40,876 bases of DNA from Bacillota bacterium (GCA_003150225.1 QAND01000032.1:1-40876), one strand, 5' to 3'; positions 15,533-25,068 are shown, counted from the stretch's first letter. Numbers and translations are program-made. Notes: generated by a model from the sequence alone, not told the origin.

Positions 15533-17776
15533 TTGTATGCCCATGTGATTGTTGATATAGCCCACAGCAGCGTGGATCGCGTTTTTGAATACCGGGTGCC
15601 GGAAGGGATGGAGCTGGCCCTGGGCCAGCGGGTGCTGGCGCCCTTTGGCAGGGGTAACGGTGTCACCGAGGGATATGTGGTGGCCCTGAGCCCTGACTGC
15701 ACCTATGATCCCCAACGGGTCAAGGAGATCCTCCGGAAGGAAGATCCCTTTCCGGCCTTTACCGCTGAGCAGATGGATTTGGCAAAGCAGGTGGCGGAAG
15801 TCTATCACTGTACCATGAGCGAGGCTCTGCGGCTGATGATCCCCGCACAGATGCGGGGGCAGCGGGTTCGGGAAAAGCGCATTCCGGTGGCTAGACTGGT
15901 CATGGAAGGGGAAGAGCTGGAGACCCTTTTGGCATACACCCAGCGCCGTGCTCCCAGCCAGTACGCCACCCTGGAGATGCTGGCCCAGGTGCAGGAGATC
16001 CCTTCTGGGGATCTTTATGCCATCTGTCCCAAAGCGAAAAGCGGGTTGGCGCCCCTGGTGAAGCGGGGCGCCGTGGTTATGGAGGAGAAGGCGGTTCGCC
16101 GCCTGCCCTTCGGAGCGGGGCGCGTGGTTCGGGACAGCGCGCCCCCCTTGACGGAGCAGCAACGGGCCGCTGCCGGTCGGATTGCTGTTGCTATGGAGGA
16201 GGAAAGTGGCCGGGTGTTCCTGCTTCACGGTATTACCGGCAGCGGCAAGACCGAGGTGTATCTGGACGCCATTGGAAGGACGCTCAATCGAGGCAAGGGG
16301 GCCATTGTCCTGGTTCCGGAGATTTCCTTGACGCCCCAGATGGTATCCCGGTTCCGGAGTCGTTTTGGGGATACGGTGGCGGTAATCCACTCTCAGCTTT
16401 CGGTGGGGGAGCGGTATGATGAATGGGCCCGCATCCGCCGGGGGGAGGCCCGGGTGGTGATCGGCGCCCGATCGGCGGTATTTGCCCCGGTGGAGGACAT
16501 CGGGCTCATGGTTATCGATGAGGAGCATGAACAGAGCTACCGCAGCGAGATCAGGCCCCGATATGACGCCCGGGAGGTGGCCCGGTGGCGGTGCCGCGCG
16601 GCGGGGGCGCCCCTCATCCTGGGCAGCGCCACCCCCTCGGTGGATGCCTATTACCGCTGTGTCAACCGGGGGGAGATGGAGCTTTTGACTCTGCCCAGCC
16701 GCATTGGGGAGAGCACCCTCCCCCGGGTATACACCTGCGACATGCGGGAGGAATTGATGGCGGGCAACCGCAGCATCTTTTCGGGAAAGCTCAGCGAGTT
16801 GATCCGGGACCGGCTGGATCGTAGGGAGCAGATGATGCTGTTCATCAACCTTCGGGGTTATGCTAAGTTTGTCATGTGCCGGGGCTGCGGCCATGTGATC
16901 AAATGCCCCCACTGTGAGGTATCCTATACCTATCACAGGGGGAGGAACGGGGATTACCTTCGGTGTCACTATTGCGGGGAGACCATCCCCATTCCCTCGG
17001 TGTGTCCGGAATGCGGCAAGGCGTATCTGAAGCATTTTGGCATCGGGACCCAGCAGGTGGAGGAGCAGGTCAAGGATCGCTTTCCAGAGGCCAGGGTCCT
17101 TCGGATGGACTACGACACCACCCGGGGCAAGAATGCCCATGAAAAGATATTGGGACGCTTTCAGCGAGGGGAGGCGGACATCCTGGTGGGCACTCAGATG
17201 ATCGCCAAGGGCCTGGATTTTGCCAACGTCACCCTGGTGGGGGTGATGGCAGCGGATTCCGCCCTATACTTCCCCGATTACCGAAGTCCTGAGCGGACTT
17301 TCCAGCTCATCACCCAGGTGGCGGGCCGGGCGGGCAGAGCCCAGGCGCCGGGAGATGTAGTGGTACAGACCTATAATCCCGACCACTTTGCCATCCAGCA
17401 CGCCGCCAATCAGGATTACGCCGCGTTCTACCGGGAGGAGATTCTCAATAGAAAGATCGCGCAGTTTCCGCCTTTTTCCGTCTTTATCCGGGGATTGTAT
17501 ACTGGAGAGGAACGGGAGGTGCTGGAGGCCGCCCGGCGGGCGGGAGAAGCCTGCCTTTCCCTGCTGGAGCAGAGGGGAATCGAACCCTTGGACGTAAAAC
17601 AGGGGCCGGCGCCTATGGCGAAGCGGGGCGGGGAGTACCGGAGCCATGTGCTGATCAAGCTCATGCGCCTTCCAGGATTGGAGACGGTTCTTGACGAGCT
17701 GTACCGCATTCTGGAGGAGCAGGACAGAGGGAGCCGTCGTCCGGTGGTGGAGGTCGATCCCCTGAGCATGTTTTAG
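15533..17776 (+). CDS. priA: Primosomal protein N' (replication restart helicase PriA)
   Basis: A 747-residue helicase that reloads the replisome at stalled forks. The N-terminal 3'-OH-binding domain begins YAHVIVDIAHSSVDRVFEY. Helicase motifs include Walker A GITGSGKTEVY, Walker B with DEEHEQSY, GSATPSVD, and VGTQMIAKGLDFANVTLVG. Between the helicase lobes are the zinc sites, with Cys pairs CRGCG, CPHC, CHYC and CPECG. The C-terminal domain follows. I use the TTG at 15533, nine bases after a G-rich run (AAAGGGGGG); no in-frame ATG is near. All PriA elements are intact. Confidence 0.96.
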   Translation: MYAHVIVDIAHSSVDRVFEYRVPEGMELALGQRVLAPFGRGNGVTEGYVVALSPDCTYDPQRVKEILRKEDPFPAFTAEQMDLAKQVAEVYHCTMSEALRLMIPAQMRGQRVREKRIPVARLVMEGEELETLLAYTQRRAPSQYATLEMLAQVQEIPSGDLYAICPKAKSGLAPLVKRGAVVMEEKAVRRLPFGAGRVVRDSAPPLTEQQRAAAGRIAVAMEEESGRVFLLHGITGSGKTEVYLDAIGRTLNRGKGAIVLVPEISLTPQMVSRFRSRFGDTVAVIHSQLSVGERYDEWARIRRGEARVVIGARSAVFAPVEDIGLMVIDEEHEQSYRSEIRPRYDAREVARWRCRAAGAPLILGSATPSVDAYYRCVNRGEMELLTLPSRIGESTLPRVYTCDMREELMAGNRSIFSGKLSELIRDRLDRREQMMLFINLRGYAKFVMCRGCGHVIKCPHCEVSYTYHRGRNGDYLRCHYCGETIPIPSVCPECGKAYLKHFGIGTQQVEEQVKDRFPEARVLRMDYDTTRGKNAHEKILGRFQRGEADILVGTQMIAKGLDFANVTLVGVMAADSALYFPDYRSPERTFQLITQVAGRAGRAQAPGDVVVQTYNPDHFAIQHAANQDYAAFYREEILNRKIAQFPPFSVFIRGLYTGEEREVLEAARRAGEACLSLLEQRGIEPLDVKQGPAPMAKRGGEYRSHVLIKLMRLPGLETVLDELYRILEEQDRGSRRPVVEVDPLSMF

Positions 17777-17797
17777 GGTGATGGACCCTTTGGAATA

Positions 17798-17806
17798 TGC
17801 TATAAT
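17798..17806 (+). promoter_or_regulatory. Extended -10 promoter before def
   Basis: TGCTATAAT is a perfect extended -10, 61 bases before the def ATG and 22 bases after the priA stop. No good -35 is visible. It may drive the def-fmt-rsmB-rlmN-prpC-prkC-rsgA-rpe-thiN series, in which I see no strong internal terminator. Confidence 0.6.
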
Positions 17807-17866
17807 AAACGGGAAGAGAAGCGTTCGGGGAATCCCCGGCGAAACCATAGTATTTGGAGGATTAGA

Positions 17867-18331
17867 ATGGCCATTCGTGAGATTTTACAGGCGGGGAATC
17901 CCGTCCTGCGGAAAAAAGCCAAGCTGGTAACTGAAATCGATGACCGGATCATCACCCTTTTAGACGATATGCTGGAGACCATGCGCGCCGCCGACGGCTG
18001 CGGCCTGGCTGCCAACCAAGTGGGAGTGCTTCGCCGGGTGGTGGTCATTGAGGTGGAGGATGAGCTGTTTGAGCTTATCAATCCCGAGATCGTATCCACC
18101 GAGGGTACCCAGGAGGAGGTGGAGGGCTGCCTCAGCAATCCTGGTATTGCCGGTTATGTGGCCCGCCCCCAAAAGGTGGTGGTTCGGGCCTACGACCGCA
18201 AGGGCGACCTCTATGAGTACACTGGCGAGGGGCTCATTGCCCGGGCCTTCTGCCATGAGATCGACCATCTGGACGGCATCCTGTTTACCGATAAGATGAT
18301 CCGGGAAGCCAGCCTGGATGAGGAGGAATAG
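17867..18331 (+). CDS. def: Peptide deformylase
   Basis: A 154-residue metallo-enzyme that removes the N-formyl group from new proteins. All three family motifs are present: GCGLAANQ at residues 44-51 (motif I, G-x-G-x-A-A-x-Q), EGCLS with the metal Cys88 (motif II), and CHEIDHLDG with His130, Glu131 and His134 (motif III, H-E-x-x-D-H). The length fits the short type 1 form. AGGATTAGA precedes the ATG. It is followed three bases later by fmt, the usual pair. Confidence 0.97.
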   Translation: MAIREILQAGNPVLRKKAKLVTEIDDRIITLLDDMLETMRAADGCGLAANQVGVLRRVVVIEVEDELFELINPEIVSTEGTQEEVEGCLSNPGIAGYVARPQKVVVRAYDRKGDLYEYTGEGLIARAFCHEIDHLDGILFTDKMIREASLDEEE

Positions 18332-18334
18332 TCT

Positions 18335-19258
18335 TTGAAGGTGGTATTTATGGGGACGCCGGAATTTGCCGTCCCCATTTTAGATGCTGTGGCGGGAGCC
18401 CATGAGGTTGCGGCCGTGGTAACCCAGCCAGACGCGCCTCAAGGCCGGAGCCGCCGGCTGATCCCATCCCCTGTAAAACGGCGGGCGGAGGAGCTGGGGA
18501 TTTCCGTCCATACCTTTGAAAAGGTGCGCGCCCCCCAGGCGGCGGAGACGCTGGAGGCGCTTCAACCCGATGTGATGGTAACCGCTGCCTATGGACAGAT
18601 TTTAAGCCAGCGGAATCTTTCTGCCGCCAAATATGGGGTGGTCAACGCCCATGCCTCCCTGCTGCCCAAATACCGGGGCTCTGCTCCCGTCAATTGGTGC
18701 ATCATGGAAGGGGAACGTGAGACGGGGATCACCACCATGTTTACCGCCCGCGGGGTGGATACCGGGGATATGATCTTCTCGGAGAAGGTGGAGATCCTAC
18801 CCTATGAGACGGCGGGGGAGCTGTTGATGCGCCTGGCCCCGGTGGGCGCCAGGGTAATGCTCAAAACCCTGGAGGCTTTGGAACGAGGGAATTGCCCTCG
18901 AATCCCGCAGAACGAGGCGTTGGCCTCCTACTATCCCATGCTCAAAAAGGAGGATGGTCGCTTGGATTTCACGCAGGCTGCCCAGCGGGTTGCCGATCGG
19001 TGTCGGGGCGTGGACCCCTGGCCGGGAGCTTACGGCCATCTGGACGGCCAGCGGCTGAAGCTCTTTGACCCCCGTGTGATGGAGGGGGACGGTGCTCCAG
19101 GGCAGGTGCTGTCGTTTTCCCCCAAGGAGGGGATGATAGTGGCTTGCGGTTCCGGCGCGCTGCGGTTTCTACGGGTTCAGCCCGATGGAAAGAAGCCCAT
19201 GGCGGACGTGGATTTCATCCGGGGGCGGAAGGAAGTGCCTCGGGGATTCGATCTATGA
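18335..19258 (+). CDS. fmt: Methionyl-tRNA formyltransferase
   Basis: A 307-residue enzyme that formylates initiator Met-tRNA. It starts MKVVFMGTPEFAVPIL, the family N terminus, at a TTG codon with GAGGAGG upstream in the end of def. The formyl-donor site shows NAHASLLPKYRGSAPV, with the conserved Asn and His, and the third catalytic residue is the Asp of RGVDTGDMI. The C-terminal OB-like domain binds the tRNA. The stop overlaps the rsmB start as ATGA. Confidence 0.97.
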   Translation: MKVVFMGTPEFAVPILDAVAGAHEVAAVVTQPDAPQGRSRRLIPSPVKRRAEELGISVHTFEKVRAPQAAETLEALQPDVMVTAAYGQILSQRNLSAAKYGVVNAHASLLPKYRGSAPVNWCIMEGERETGITTMFTARGVDTGDMIFSEKVEILPYETAGELLMRLAPVGARVMLKTLEALERGNCPRIPQNEALASYYPMLKKEDGRLDFTQAAQRVADRCRGVDPWPGAYGHLDGQRLKLFDPRVMEGDGAPGQVLSFSPKEGMIVACGSGALRFLRVQPDGKKPMADVDFIRGRKEVPRGFDL

Positions 19259-20562
19259 GCGCTCGTCAGGGGGAGAAGGCGGCTCTTTTTATCTTGGAAC
19301 AGGTGCTGTCCGGGATCCACTATGGGGAAGCCCAGCGGAAGGCGTTTGCCGGATTGGAGCCTGCCGCCTGTCGTGCGGCTACGGCTTATTCCCGTATGGC
19401 TCTGGAAAACCTAAGCTGGATTGACCATGTATTGGAAAGCTACATTCAGAGGAAGAAGACCCGGCCTTATCTCCTCAATATTTTGCGGCTGGGTACGGCT
19501 CGGTGTCTCTTTGGCCGGGAGGACTCCGCCGCCGTTAATGGCAGCGTGGAGCTGGCCAAGGAGCTGGGAAAAAAGGGACAGCCCGGGTTCATCAACGGGG
19601 TGCTGCGGGCGGTGCTCCGGGATCGTGATCGGATTCTTGCGTTTCAGGTGGGGGATGCCGAATCCCTTGCCCTGCGGTACTCCTGGCCGGTGTATGCCGC
19701 CAATCAGATGGTGGAGCTTTTGGGTTTAGAGGGGGCGCTGGCGTTGGCGGCCTCCCGGGATACCGATACCTATGTGCGGGTGAATCCCATGAAAACCGGT
19801 TCTGCGGCGCTTTTGGAGGAGCTGTCCGCTTTGGGGATGGCGGCAGAGCCTTCCATGGTGCCCGGTATGCTGCGCGTTCAAGGCGCTAGCCGTCTTGCGG
19901 AAATCGGCGCCTATCGGGAGGGGCGCATGAGCCTCATGGGCTTAGCCAGCCGAATTGCCACTGGATTTGCGCCACGGGGAAGCCGGAGAATCATCGACGT
20001 ATGCGCCGCGCCGGGAGGAAAGTCCTGCTCGATGGGGGAGGATCATCCTGAGGCGTCCATCCTGGCTATGGATGTCAGCCCCAACCGGGTGGAGGAGATG
20101 GCAGGGCAGATACGAAGGCTGGGTCTGGGCAACATCGAGACGCGGATTCATGATGGCCAGGAACGGGATGAAACTTTGGTAAAGAGGGCTGACTTTGTCC
20201 TGGTGGACGCTCCTTGCAGCGGGCTTGGCACCTTTCACAACCGTCCTGAGGTAAAGTTCCAAAAACCCAGGGGGGATGTGCGGGAGCTCCATTATATCCA
20301 GCGGCGCATCCTGGAAGCGTCCGCAGCGTATGTAAAACCGGGCGGACGGCTTCTCTACTGCACCTGTACCTTTACTCGGGATGAAAACGAAGCCGTGGTG
20401 AAGGGCTTTTTAGAGGCCAATCCAGGGTTTGCTTTGCGGCAATTTCCAAACTCCTACCTCACCGATGCCATGGGGCAGCGGTACCGGGAAGGACAGCTTC
20501 GCCTCTGGAGTCATCTGGATGGCACCGATTGTTTTTATCTTGCTACCATGGAGCGCTTATGA
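19255..20562 (+). CDS. rsmB: 16S rRNA m5C967 methyltransferase RsmB
   Basis: A 435-residue protein. The N-terminal NusB-like RNA-binding domain covers about residues 1-130 (RQGEKAALFILEQVLSG, NAA-type helix with NGSVELAKELGKKGQPGFIN). The methyltransferase part has the SAM-binding DVCAAPGGKSC, the release Cys of LVDAPCSGLGTFHNRPEVK, and the catalytic Cys of LLYCTCTFTRDENE. I start at ATG 19255, which overlaps the fmt stop, rather than at the longer in-frame extension to 19144. It overlaps rlmN by four bases. Confidence 0.95.
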   Translation: MSARQGEKAALFILEQVLSGIHYGEAQRKAFAGLEPAACRAATAYSRMALENLSWIDHVLESYIQRKKTRPYLLNILRLGTARCLFGREDSAAVNGSVELAKELGKKGQPGFINGVLRAVLRDRDRILAFQVGDAESLALRYSWPVYAANQMVELLGLEGALALAASRDTDTYVRVNPMKTGSAALLEELSALGMAAEPSMVPGMLRVQGASRLAEIGAYREGRMSLMGLASRIATGFAPRGSRRIIDVCAAPGGKSCSMGEDHPEASILAMDVSPNRVEEMAGQIRRLGLGNIETRIHDGQERDETLVKRADFVLVDAPCSGLGTFHNRPEVKFQKPRGDVRELHYIQRRILEASAAYVKPGGRLLYCTCTFTRDENEAVVKGFLEANPGFALRQFPNSYLTDAMGQRYREGQLRLWSHLDGTDCFYLATMERL

Positions 20563-21578
20563 AGATACTGGAAATGGATTACAGCCAAATCAAAGCCTTT
20601 GTGGCCCAGACGGGACAGCCGGCCTATCGGGCGGATCAGATCATGGGCTGGATTGCCAAGGGCAGGCGGCCGGAGGAGATGGGGAATCTGCCCAAATCCC
20701 TGGTATCGGCTATGGAAGAGCGGGGATTTGGAGGGGTGCGCCTGGAACTGGCCCAGGCATCCCGGGATGGAAGTGAAAAATATCTCTTTCGCTGTGAGGA
20801 CGGCAACGCTGTGGAGGGGGTGCTCATGGAGTACCGCCATGGCGGTTCCCTGTGCCTTTCCACCCAGGCAGGCTGCCGTATGGGCTGCGCTTTTTGCGCC
20901 AGCGGCGAGAACGGGCTGGTGCGCAACCTGACGGTGGACGAGCTGGTGGGCCAGGTTCATGGGGTCATTGGGGAAAAAGGACCGGACGCTCTTAACCATA
21001 TGGTGCTCATGGGCTGTGGGGAGCCCTTTGACAATTATGACAACGTGGTGCGTTTTCTCCGCCTGGTGACCCAGGAAAAGGGGTTCCATTTTTCTTGCCG
21101 GAATATCTCCCTCTCCACCTGCGGCTTAGTAGACCGCATTTATGCATTTATCCAGGAGCGACTGCCTGTGGTATTGTGTATTTCCCTTCATGCGCCCAAT
21201 GATGAAGTGCGCCACAGGATTATGCCGATCTCCCATCGGTATTCCATCGATGCGGTGGTGGAGGCGGCTCGGGCATATGACGCCGCTACCGGCCGACGGG
21301 TGATCTTTGAATACGCTTTGGTAGAGGGGATCAACGATAGCCCAGTTCAGGCTCGGGAGTTGGCCAGGCTGACGCGGGGCATGCGAAAGCACATCAATTT
21401 GATTCCTCTAAACGGAAACGTGGGCGGCCTCCGTGCTCCCAGCCGGGAGCGGTGTCAGCGCTTTTTAGAGGTTTTGCGGGAATGTGGTGCGTCGGCCACC
21501 ATCCGGCGGACTTTGGCGGAGGACATCGAGGGAGCCTGCGGCCAGCTGCGCCGCAGGGTATTGCAGGAAGAGGGGTGA
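20559..21578 (+). CDS. rlmN: Dual-specificity 23S rRNA A2503/tRNA A37 methyltransferase RlmN
   Basis: A 339-residue radical SAM enzyme. The iron-sulfur cluster motif is CRMGCAFC (C-x3-C-x2-C). The Cys of SLCLSTQ before it and the Cys of EGACGQLRR near the end correspond to the two mechanistic cysteines of RlmN. The SAM-binding block is LMGCGEPFDNYDNV; most RlmN proteins have Met where this has Cys (MGMGEP), so a third Cys sits close to the active site. There is no sign of the resistance enzyme Cfr, whose sequence is shorter and differs near the N terminus. It starts inside the rsmB stop (ATGA) and ends six bases before prpC. Confidence 0.95.
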   Translation: MKILEMDYSQIKAFVAQTGQPAYRADQIMGWIAKGRRPEEMGNLPKSLVSAMEERGFGGVRLELAQASRDGSEKYLFRCEDGNAVEGVLMEYRHGGSLCLSTQAGCRMGCAFCASGENGLVRNLTVDELVGQVHGVIGEKGPDALNHMVLMGCGEPFDNYDNVVRFLRLVTQEKGFHFSCRNISLSTCGLVDRIYAFIQERLPVVLCISLHAPNDEVRHRIMPISHRYSIDAVVEAARAYDAATGRRVIFEYALVEGINDSPVQARELARLTRGMRKHINLIPLNGNVGGLRAPSRERCQRFLEVLRECGASATIRRTLAEDIEGACGQLRRRVLQEEG

Positions 21579-21583
21579 GGACC

Positions 21584-22345
21584 ATGGAATTTGCGGCTTG
21601 TACCCACGTCGGAAAGATTCGGAAGGCCAACGAGGATAATTACTATATTCCCACGCCGGATGGAGAGAATTACTGCCAGTGCTTTTTTGCCGTTGCCGAT
21701 GGGATGGGCGGCCACAATGCCGGCGAGATCGCCAGCGCCCTTGCCATCCGGGGGATGCTGAATTTCCTGGGAAAGCCCGGCAAACTGCAGGACGCCATGG
21801 AGCGTCCGGAATCCACGCTGATGGATGGGGTGGATTCCACCAATAAAAAGATCTGGATGCTGGGAAGCTTTTCAGAAAAATGCGCCAACATGGGCACCAC
21901 GCTAACCTGTGCCCTGTGTCTGCCCGGCCGCTGGGTGGTGGCCCATGTAGGGGACACTCGAGCCTATCATATTCGTGGGGAGCAGATCCTTCAGGTGACT
22001 CGGGATCATTCCATGGTGGAGGATCTGGTGGAACAGGGCGTCATGGAAAAGGATAGCCCGGAATACATCATGCAGCGGCATATCCTGACCCGAGCCTTGG
22101 GAGTTCAAAGGGATGAGCCCGGGGAGGTCTACCAGGTGCCCGCACAAGCGGGAGACCTGCTTTTAATCTGCTCCGATGGCCTGTCTGAAAACGTTTCCCC
22201 GCAGGAAATGCTGGAGATCTGTAGCCGGATGGAACTGCAGTCTGCCTGTGAAGCCATGCGGGATTTGGCGCTCAACCGCGGCGGTACCGATAATATTACC
22301 CTGTGCATCTGCCGGTGGAGCGAGGAGGTGGCGCTCCATGGATAA
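21584..22345 (+). CDS. prpC: PP2C-family serine/threonine phosphatase (PrpC/Stp)
   Basis: A 253-residue metal-dependent protein phosphatase. Metal-binding motifs are NEDNYY near the N terminus, ADGMGGHNAGE, GTTLTCAL, VGDTRAYHI, CSDGLSENV and GGTDNIT, in the order expected for bacterial PP2C. In Firmicutes this enzyme reverses phosphorylation by the kinase PrkC, which is the next gene and overlaps it by eight bases. The start is ATG 21584 behind GGTGAGG; an in-frame extension back to 21452 lies inside rlmN. Length is normal for the family. Confidence 0.95.
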   Translation: MEFAACTHVGKIRKANEDNYYIPTPDGENYCQCFFAVADGMGGHNAGEIASALAIRGMLNFLGKPGKLQDAMERPESTLMDGVDSTNKKIWMLGSFSEKCANMGTTLTCALCLPGRWVVAHVGDTRAYHIRGEQILQVTRDHSMVEDLVEQGVMEKDSPEYIMQRHILTRALGVQRDEPGEVYQVPAQAGDLLLICSDGLSENVSPQEMLEICSRMELQSACEAMRDLALNRGGTDNITLCICRWSEEVALHG

Positions 22346-24173
22346 CCGTTGGATTTTATCAAGCCGCTATCAGGTGGGAGAGATCATCGGCTATGGCGGG
22401 ATGGCCACCATCCATCGCGGCGTCGATCTCATACGCAACGAGGAGGTGGCACTGAAGATCCTGAAGGAGGAATATGCCACCGACGCCGAGATGGTGGGCC
22501 GGTTTATCAACGAGGCCCGGGCCATGATGGAGCTGAATCATCCCCATATCGTGCGGGTATATGGGGTGGATGTGGACCGGGGTATTCATTATATTGCCAT
22601 GGAACTGGTTCGTGGAAGCACTCTAAAGGAGTTGATCCAAAAATGGGGCCGCATCCCGGTTTCTGACGCTGTTCAATGGGGGATGGATATCTGCGATGCG
22701 CTTCGCTACGCCCATGAAAAACGGATCATTCACCGGGATATCAAGCCGGAGAATATCCTGGTGGATCGGAATGGAGTAGCGAAAATCACCGATTTTGGCA
22801 TCGCCAAGGTGTTGGACGGGGTTTCCGTTACCAAGATGGACGGAGACGTGTTGGGCAGCGTCCAGTACATCGCGCCGGAACAGGCCCGCGGTGAGGACAC
22901 CGATGAAAAGACCGATATTTACAGCCTGGGAGCAACCCTCTATGAGATGTTGACTGGGCAGGTTCCCTTTACAGGGGATACCTCGGTGGCCATCGCTATG
23001 AAGCACATCCGCTCGGTGGTGGTCCCTCCCATAAACCTGGAGCCTGCGGTGCCATATAGCCTCTCCAGCGTGGTGGTCAAGGCGTTAGCAAAGAATCCCG
23101 CCAACCGGTATGCTAGCATGCGGTTGTTCTATCAGGATCTTTATCGCTCGACCCTGGAGCCCGACGGTACCTTTGCCGACACCGTGGATCACAGCATCGA
23201 GGTGCTGGACGACAAGCCGGTGGATCCCCGCAAGAGCATTAAGGATATCAGCAAAATCTGCGCCATCGTGATGGCGGCCCTGGTGGCCTTTTTTCTGCTG
23301 GGAAAAGCCCTCATCGAATCGGGCCGGGGGACCCAGGTGGCGGTACCTCAGGTGGTGGGGCTATATGTGGATCTGGCCACCAGCGCCCTTACAAAAGCAG
23401 GCTTGGGGTATGAGATTCAGCGGGTTCATGGGGAGGCCTCTGAAGGCACCGTCCTGGATTCCAGTCCCCGGGAAGGGGAAATGGTGGAGTCCAAAACCAA
23501 GGTAATCCTTACGGTTTGCGACGGCCCTGAAAAAGTACAGGTGCCCCATGTGGTGGGGTTGTCCCTGGAGGAAGCGCTGGTGGAGTTGGAGCGGAATGAT
23601 CTGGAGGTGGGAACGGTGGAGTACCGGCCTCAGTCCAACGAGCCCACCGGCAAGGTGATCTCCCAGTCGCCTACGGGGGAACAGCAGGTCCAGACAGGAA
23701 CCTTTGTAAACCTGGCGGTGGATGGATACAACCCCGACAAAGTTGCCCATACCACGCCGGTGCTGGGCAAAACCCTGGAGGAAGCCAGGAATCTGCTGCG
23801 TGCCGACGGGTACACCAATATCGTGGTGTGTGAGGAGGAAAGCTCCGCTGAGAACCGAGGATTGGTGCTGCGGCAGAATCCGGGAGGCGGCACCTATGGG
23901 GTGAAGGAGAATCTCTGTATTCTTTACGTGGGCGCTTATCGTACCCGCCCCGTCTCCGGCAGGGTGAAGGTGACGGCGGAGGTTTCGGAAGCGGATAGTA
24001 AGGTGGTCATCACCCTGGTGGAGGAGGAGAGCGAGTTTGTGATGGCGGAGGGTACCTATGGAGCAGGCGGTCACAGTATGGATGTGACGGTTCGATCCAC
24101 ATCGGCGGGCAGGAAAACCCTGCGTATCTATTGCAATGGGGTATTGTTGGGGCAGACGGAAGTTGAAATCTAA
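22338..24173 (+). CDS. prkC: PASTA-domain serine/threonine kinase (PrkC/Stk1)
   Basis: A 611-residue membrane kinase. The cytoplasmic kinase domain covers about residues 10-270: glycine loop GYGGMATIHRG, catalytic Lys40, HRDIKPEN with Asp134, TDFGIAK (DFG 152-154), and APE at 179-181. A single membrane helix lies near residues 307-325, followed by an external part with three PASTA repeats (VPQVVGLYV..., VPHVVGLSL..., and TPVLGKTLEEA...). After them comes an extra beta-rich segment of about 75 residues not typical of the minimal kinase. PASTA repeats bind muropeptides or lipid II in studied members, linking growth, division and spore germination. It overlaps prpC by eight bases. Confidence 0.95.
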   Translation: MDNRWILSSRYQVGEIIGYGGMATIHRGVDLIRNEEVALKILKEEYATDAEMVGRFINEARAMMELNHPHIVRVYGVDVDRGIHYIAMELVRGSTLKELIQKWGRIPVSDAVQWGMDICDALRYAHEKRIIHRDIKPENILVDRNGVAKITDFGIAKVLDGVSVTKMDGDVLGSVQYIAPEQARGEDTDEKTDIYSLGATLYEMLTGQVPFTGDTSVAIAMKHIRSVVVPPINLEPAVPYSLSSVVVKALAKNPANRYASMRLFYQDLYRSTLEPDGTFADTVDHSIEVLDDKPVDPRKSIKDISKICAIVMAALVAFFLLGKALIESGRGTQVAVPQVVGLYVDLATSALTKAGLGYEIQRVHGEASEGTVLDSSPREGEMVESKTKVILTVCDGPEKVQVPHVVGLSLEEALVELERNDLEVGTVEYRPQSNEPTGKVISQSPTGEQQVQTGTFVNLAVDGYNPDKVAHTTPVLGKTLEEARNLLRADGYTNIVVCEEESSAENRGLVLRQNPGGGTYGVKENLCILYVGAYRTRPVSGRVKVTAEVSEADSKVVITLVEEESEFVMAEGTYGAGGHSMDVTVRSTSAGRKTLRIYCNGVLLGQTEVEI

Positions 24174-24192
24174 TCTGGGAAACAACCGGTCG

Positions 24193-25068
24193 GTGGGTCG
24201 GATTATAAAGGGCATCGGAGGGTTCTATACCGTGGAATCCCAGGGGGCGCTTTATACCCTTAAAGCGGCGGGGAAGTTCCGCAATGATGTAAAAACACCG
24301 CTGCCCGGGGACTTTGTGGAATTTGATCCCCAAGAAGGAGACGATGGCGCCTTTGATGCCATTCGCCCCCGGAGAAATCAGTTGATCCGCCCCCGTGTGG
24401 CCAACGTCGATTTGGTGTTTGCTTTGGTCAGCGCCCGGGATCCCGCCCCCGACTATCTGTTGTTGGATAAGCTTTGCATTTCCGCTGCCATGATGGATAT
24501 TCAGGTGGTGGCAGTGCTCAATAAATGCGACCTTACGGATGAGGCGGCCAAGGCGACGTTCTTGGATACCTATAGGGCGTTTACCCCTCTGTGTGCCAGC
24601 CACCTTACCGGAGAGGGAATGGGGCGGCTTCGGGCATTGGCGCGGGGGCGGGTTTCCTGTTTTGCGGGACAGTCCGGCGTGGGAAAGAGCAGCATAACCC
24701 GGGCGTTTCTGCCAGAGCGGGAGGAGATCAAGGTATCCGGCCTGTCCCAGAAAACCAGGCGGGGACGGCATACCACCCGCCATGCGGAGCTGCTTCCCAT
24801 GGAGGAGGGAGGCGGATACCTGGTGGATACCCCAGGCTTCAGCCTTATGGAGCTGCCTTTGATGGAGCCCGAGCGTCTGAAGGACTACTATCCGGAGTTT
24901 CTGCCCTATGAAGGGAAATGCCGGTTTGCCGGGTGCCTGCATCATCGGGAACCCGATTGCGCGGTAAAAGCCGCTGTGGAGGCGGGGAGTATTCCCCGTG
25001 CCCGGTGGGAACGATATGGGGCCCTATTGGCGGAGGCCCAGGAAAAATGGAGGAAACGCTATGAGTAA
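24193..25068 (+). CDS. rsgA: Ribosome small subunit-dependent GTPase RsgA
   Basis: A 291-residue circularly permuted GTPase acting in late 30S assembly. The N-terminal OB fold starts GRIIKGIGGFYTVES. The GTPase motifs come in permuted order: G4 LNKCDL, then G1 GQSGVGKSS, then G3 DTPGF. The C-terminal zinc site is CRFAGCLHHREPDC. The start is uncertain: I take GTG 24193 because B. subtilis RsgA begins only a few residues before the matching GKII segment, with GGGA 12 bases upstream. A TTG at 24163 overlapping prkC is the alternative. It overlaps rpe by eight bases. Confidence 0.94.
   Translation: MGRIIKGIGGFYTVESQGALYTLKAAGKFRNDVKTPLPGDFVEFDPQEGDDGAFDAIRPRRNQLIRPRVANVDLVFALVSARDPAPDYLLLDKLCISAAMMDIQVVAVLNKCDLTDEAAKATFLDTYRAFTPLCASHLTGEGMGRLRALARGRVSCFAGQSGVGKSSITRAFLPEREEIKVSGLSQKTRRGRHTTRHAELLPMEEGGGYLVDTPGFSLMELPLMEPERLKDYYPEFLPYEGKCRFAGCLHHREPDCAVKAAVEAGSIPRARWERYGALLAEAQEKWRKRYE

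Noticed and set aside
15509..17140. A 543-codon minus-strand frame inside priA
   Set aside because: priA is complete with all helicase motifs on the plus strand; high GC content makes long antisense frames common, and this one is rich in His, Pro and Arg.
20559..21578. The radical SAM methyltransferase as the resistance enzyme Cfr
   Set aside because: Its location between rsmB and prpC, its length, and the C-terminal ACGQLR segment fit housekeeping RlmN.
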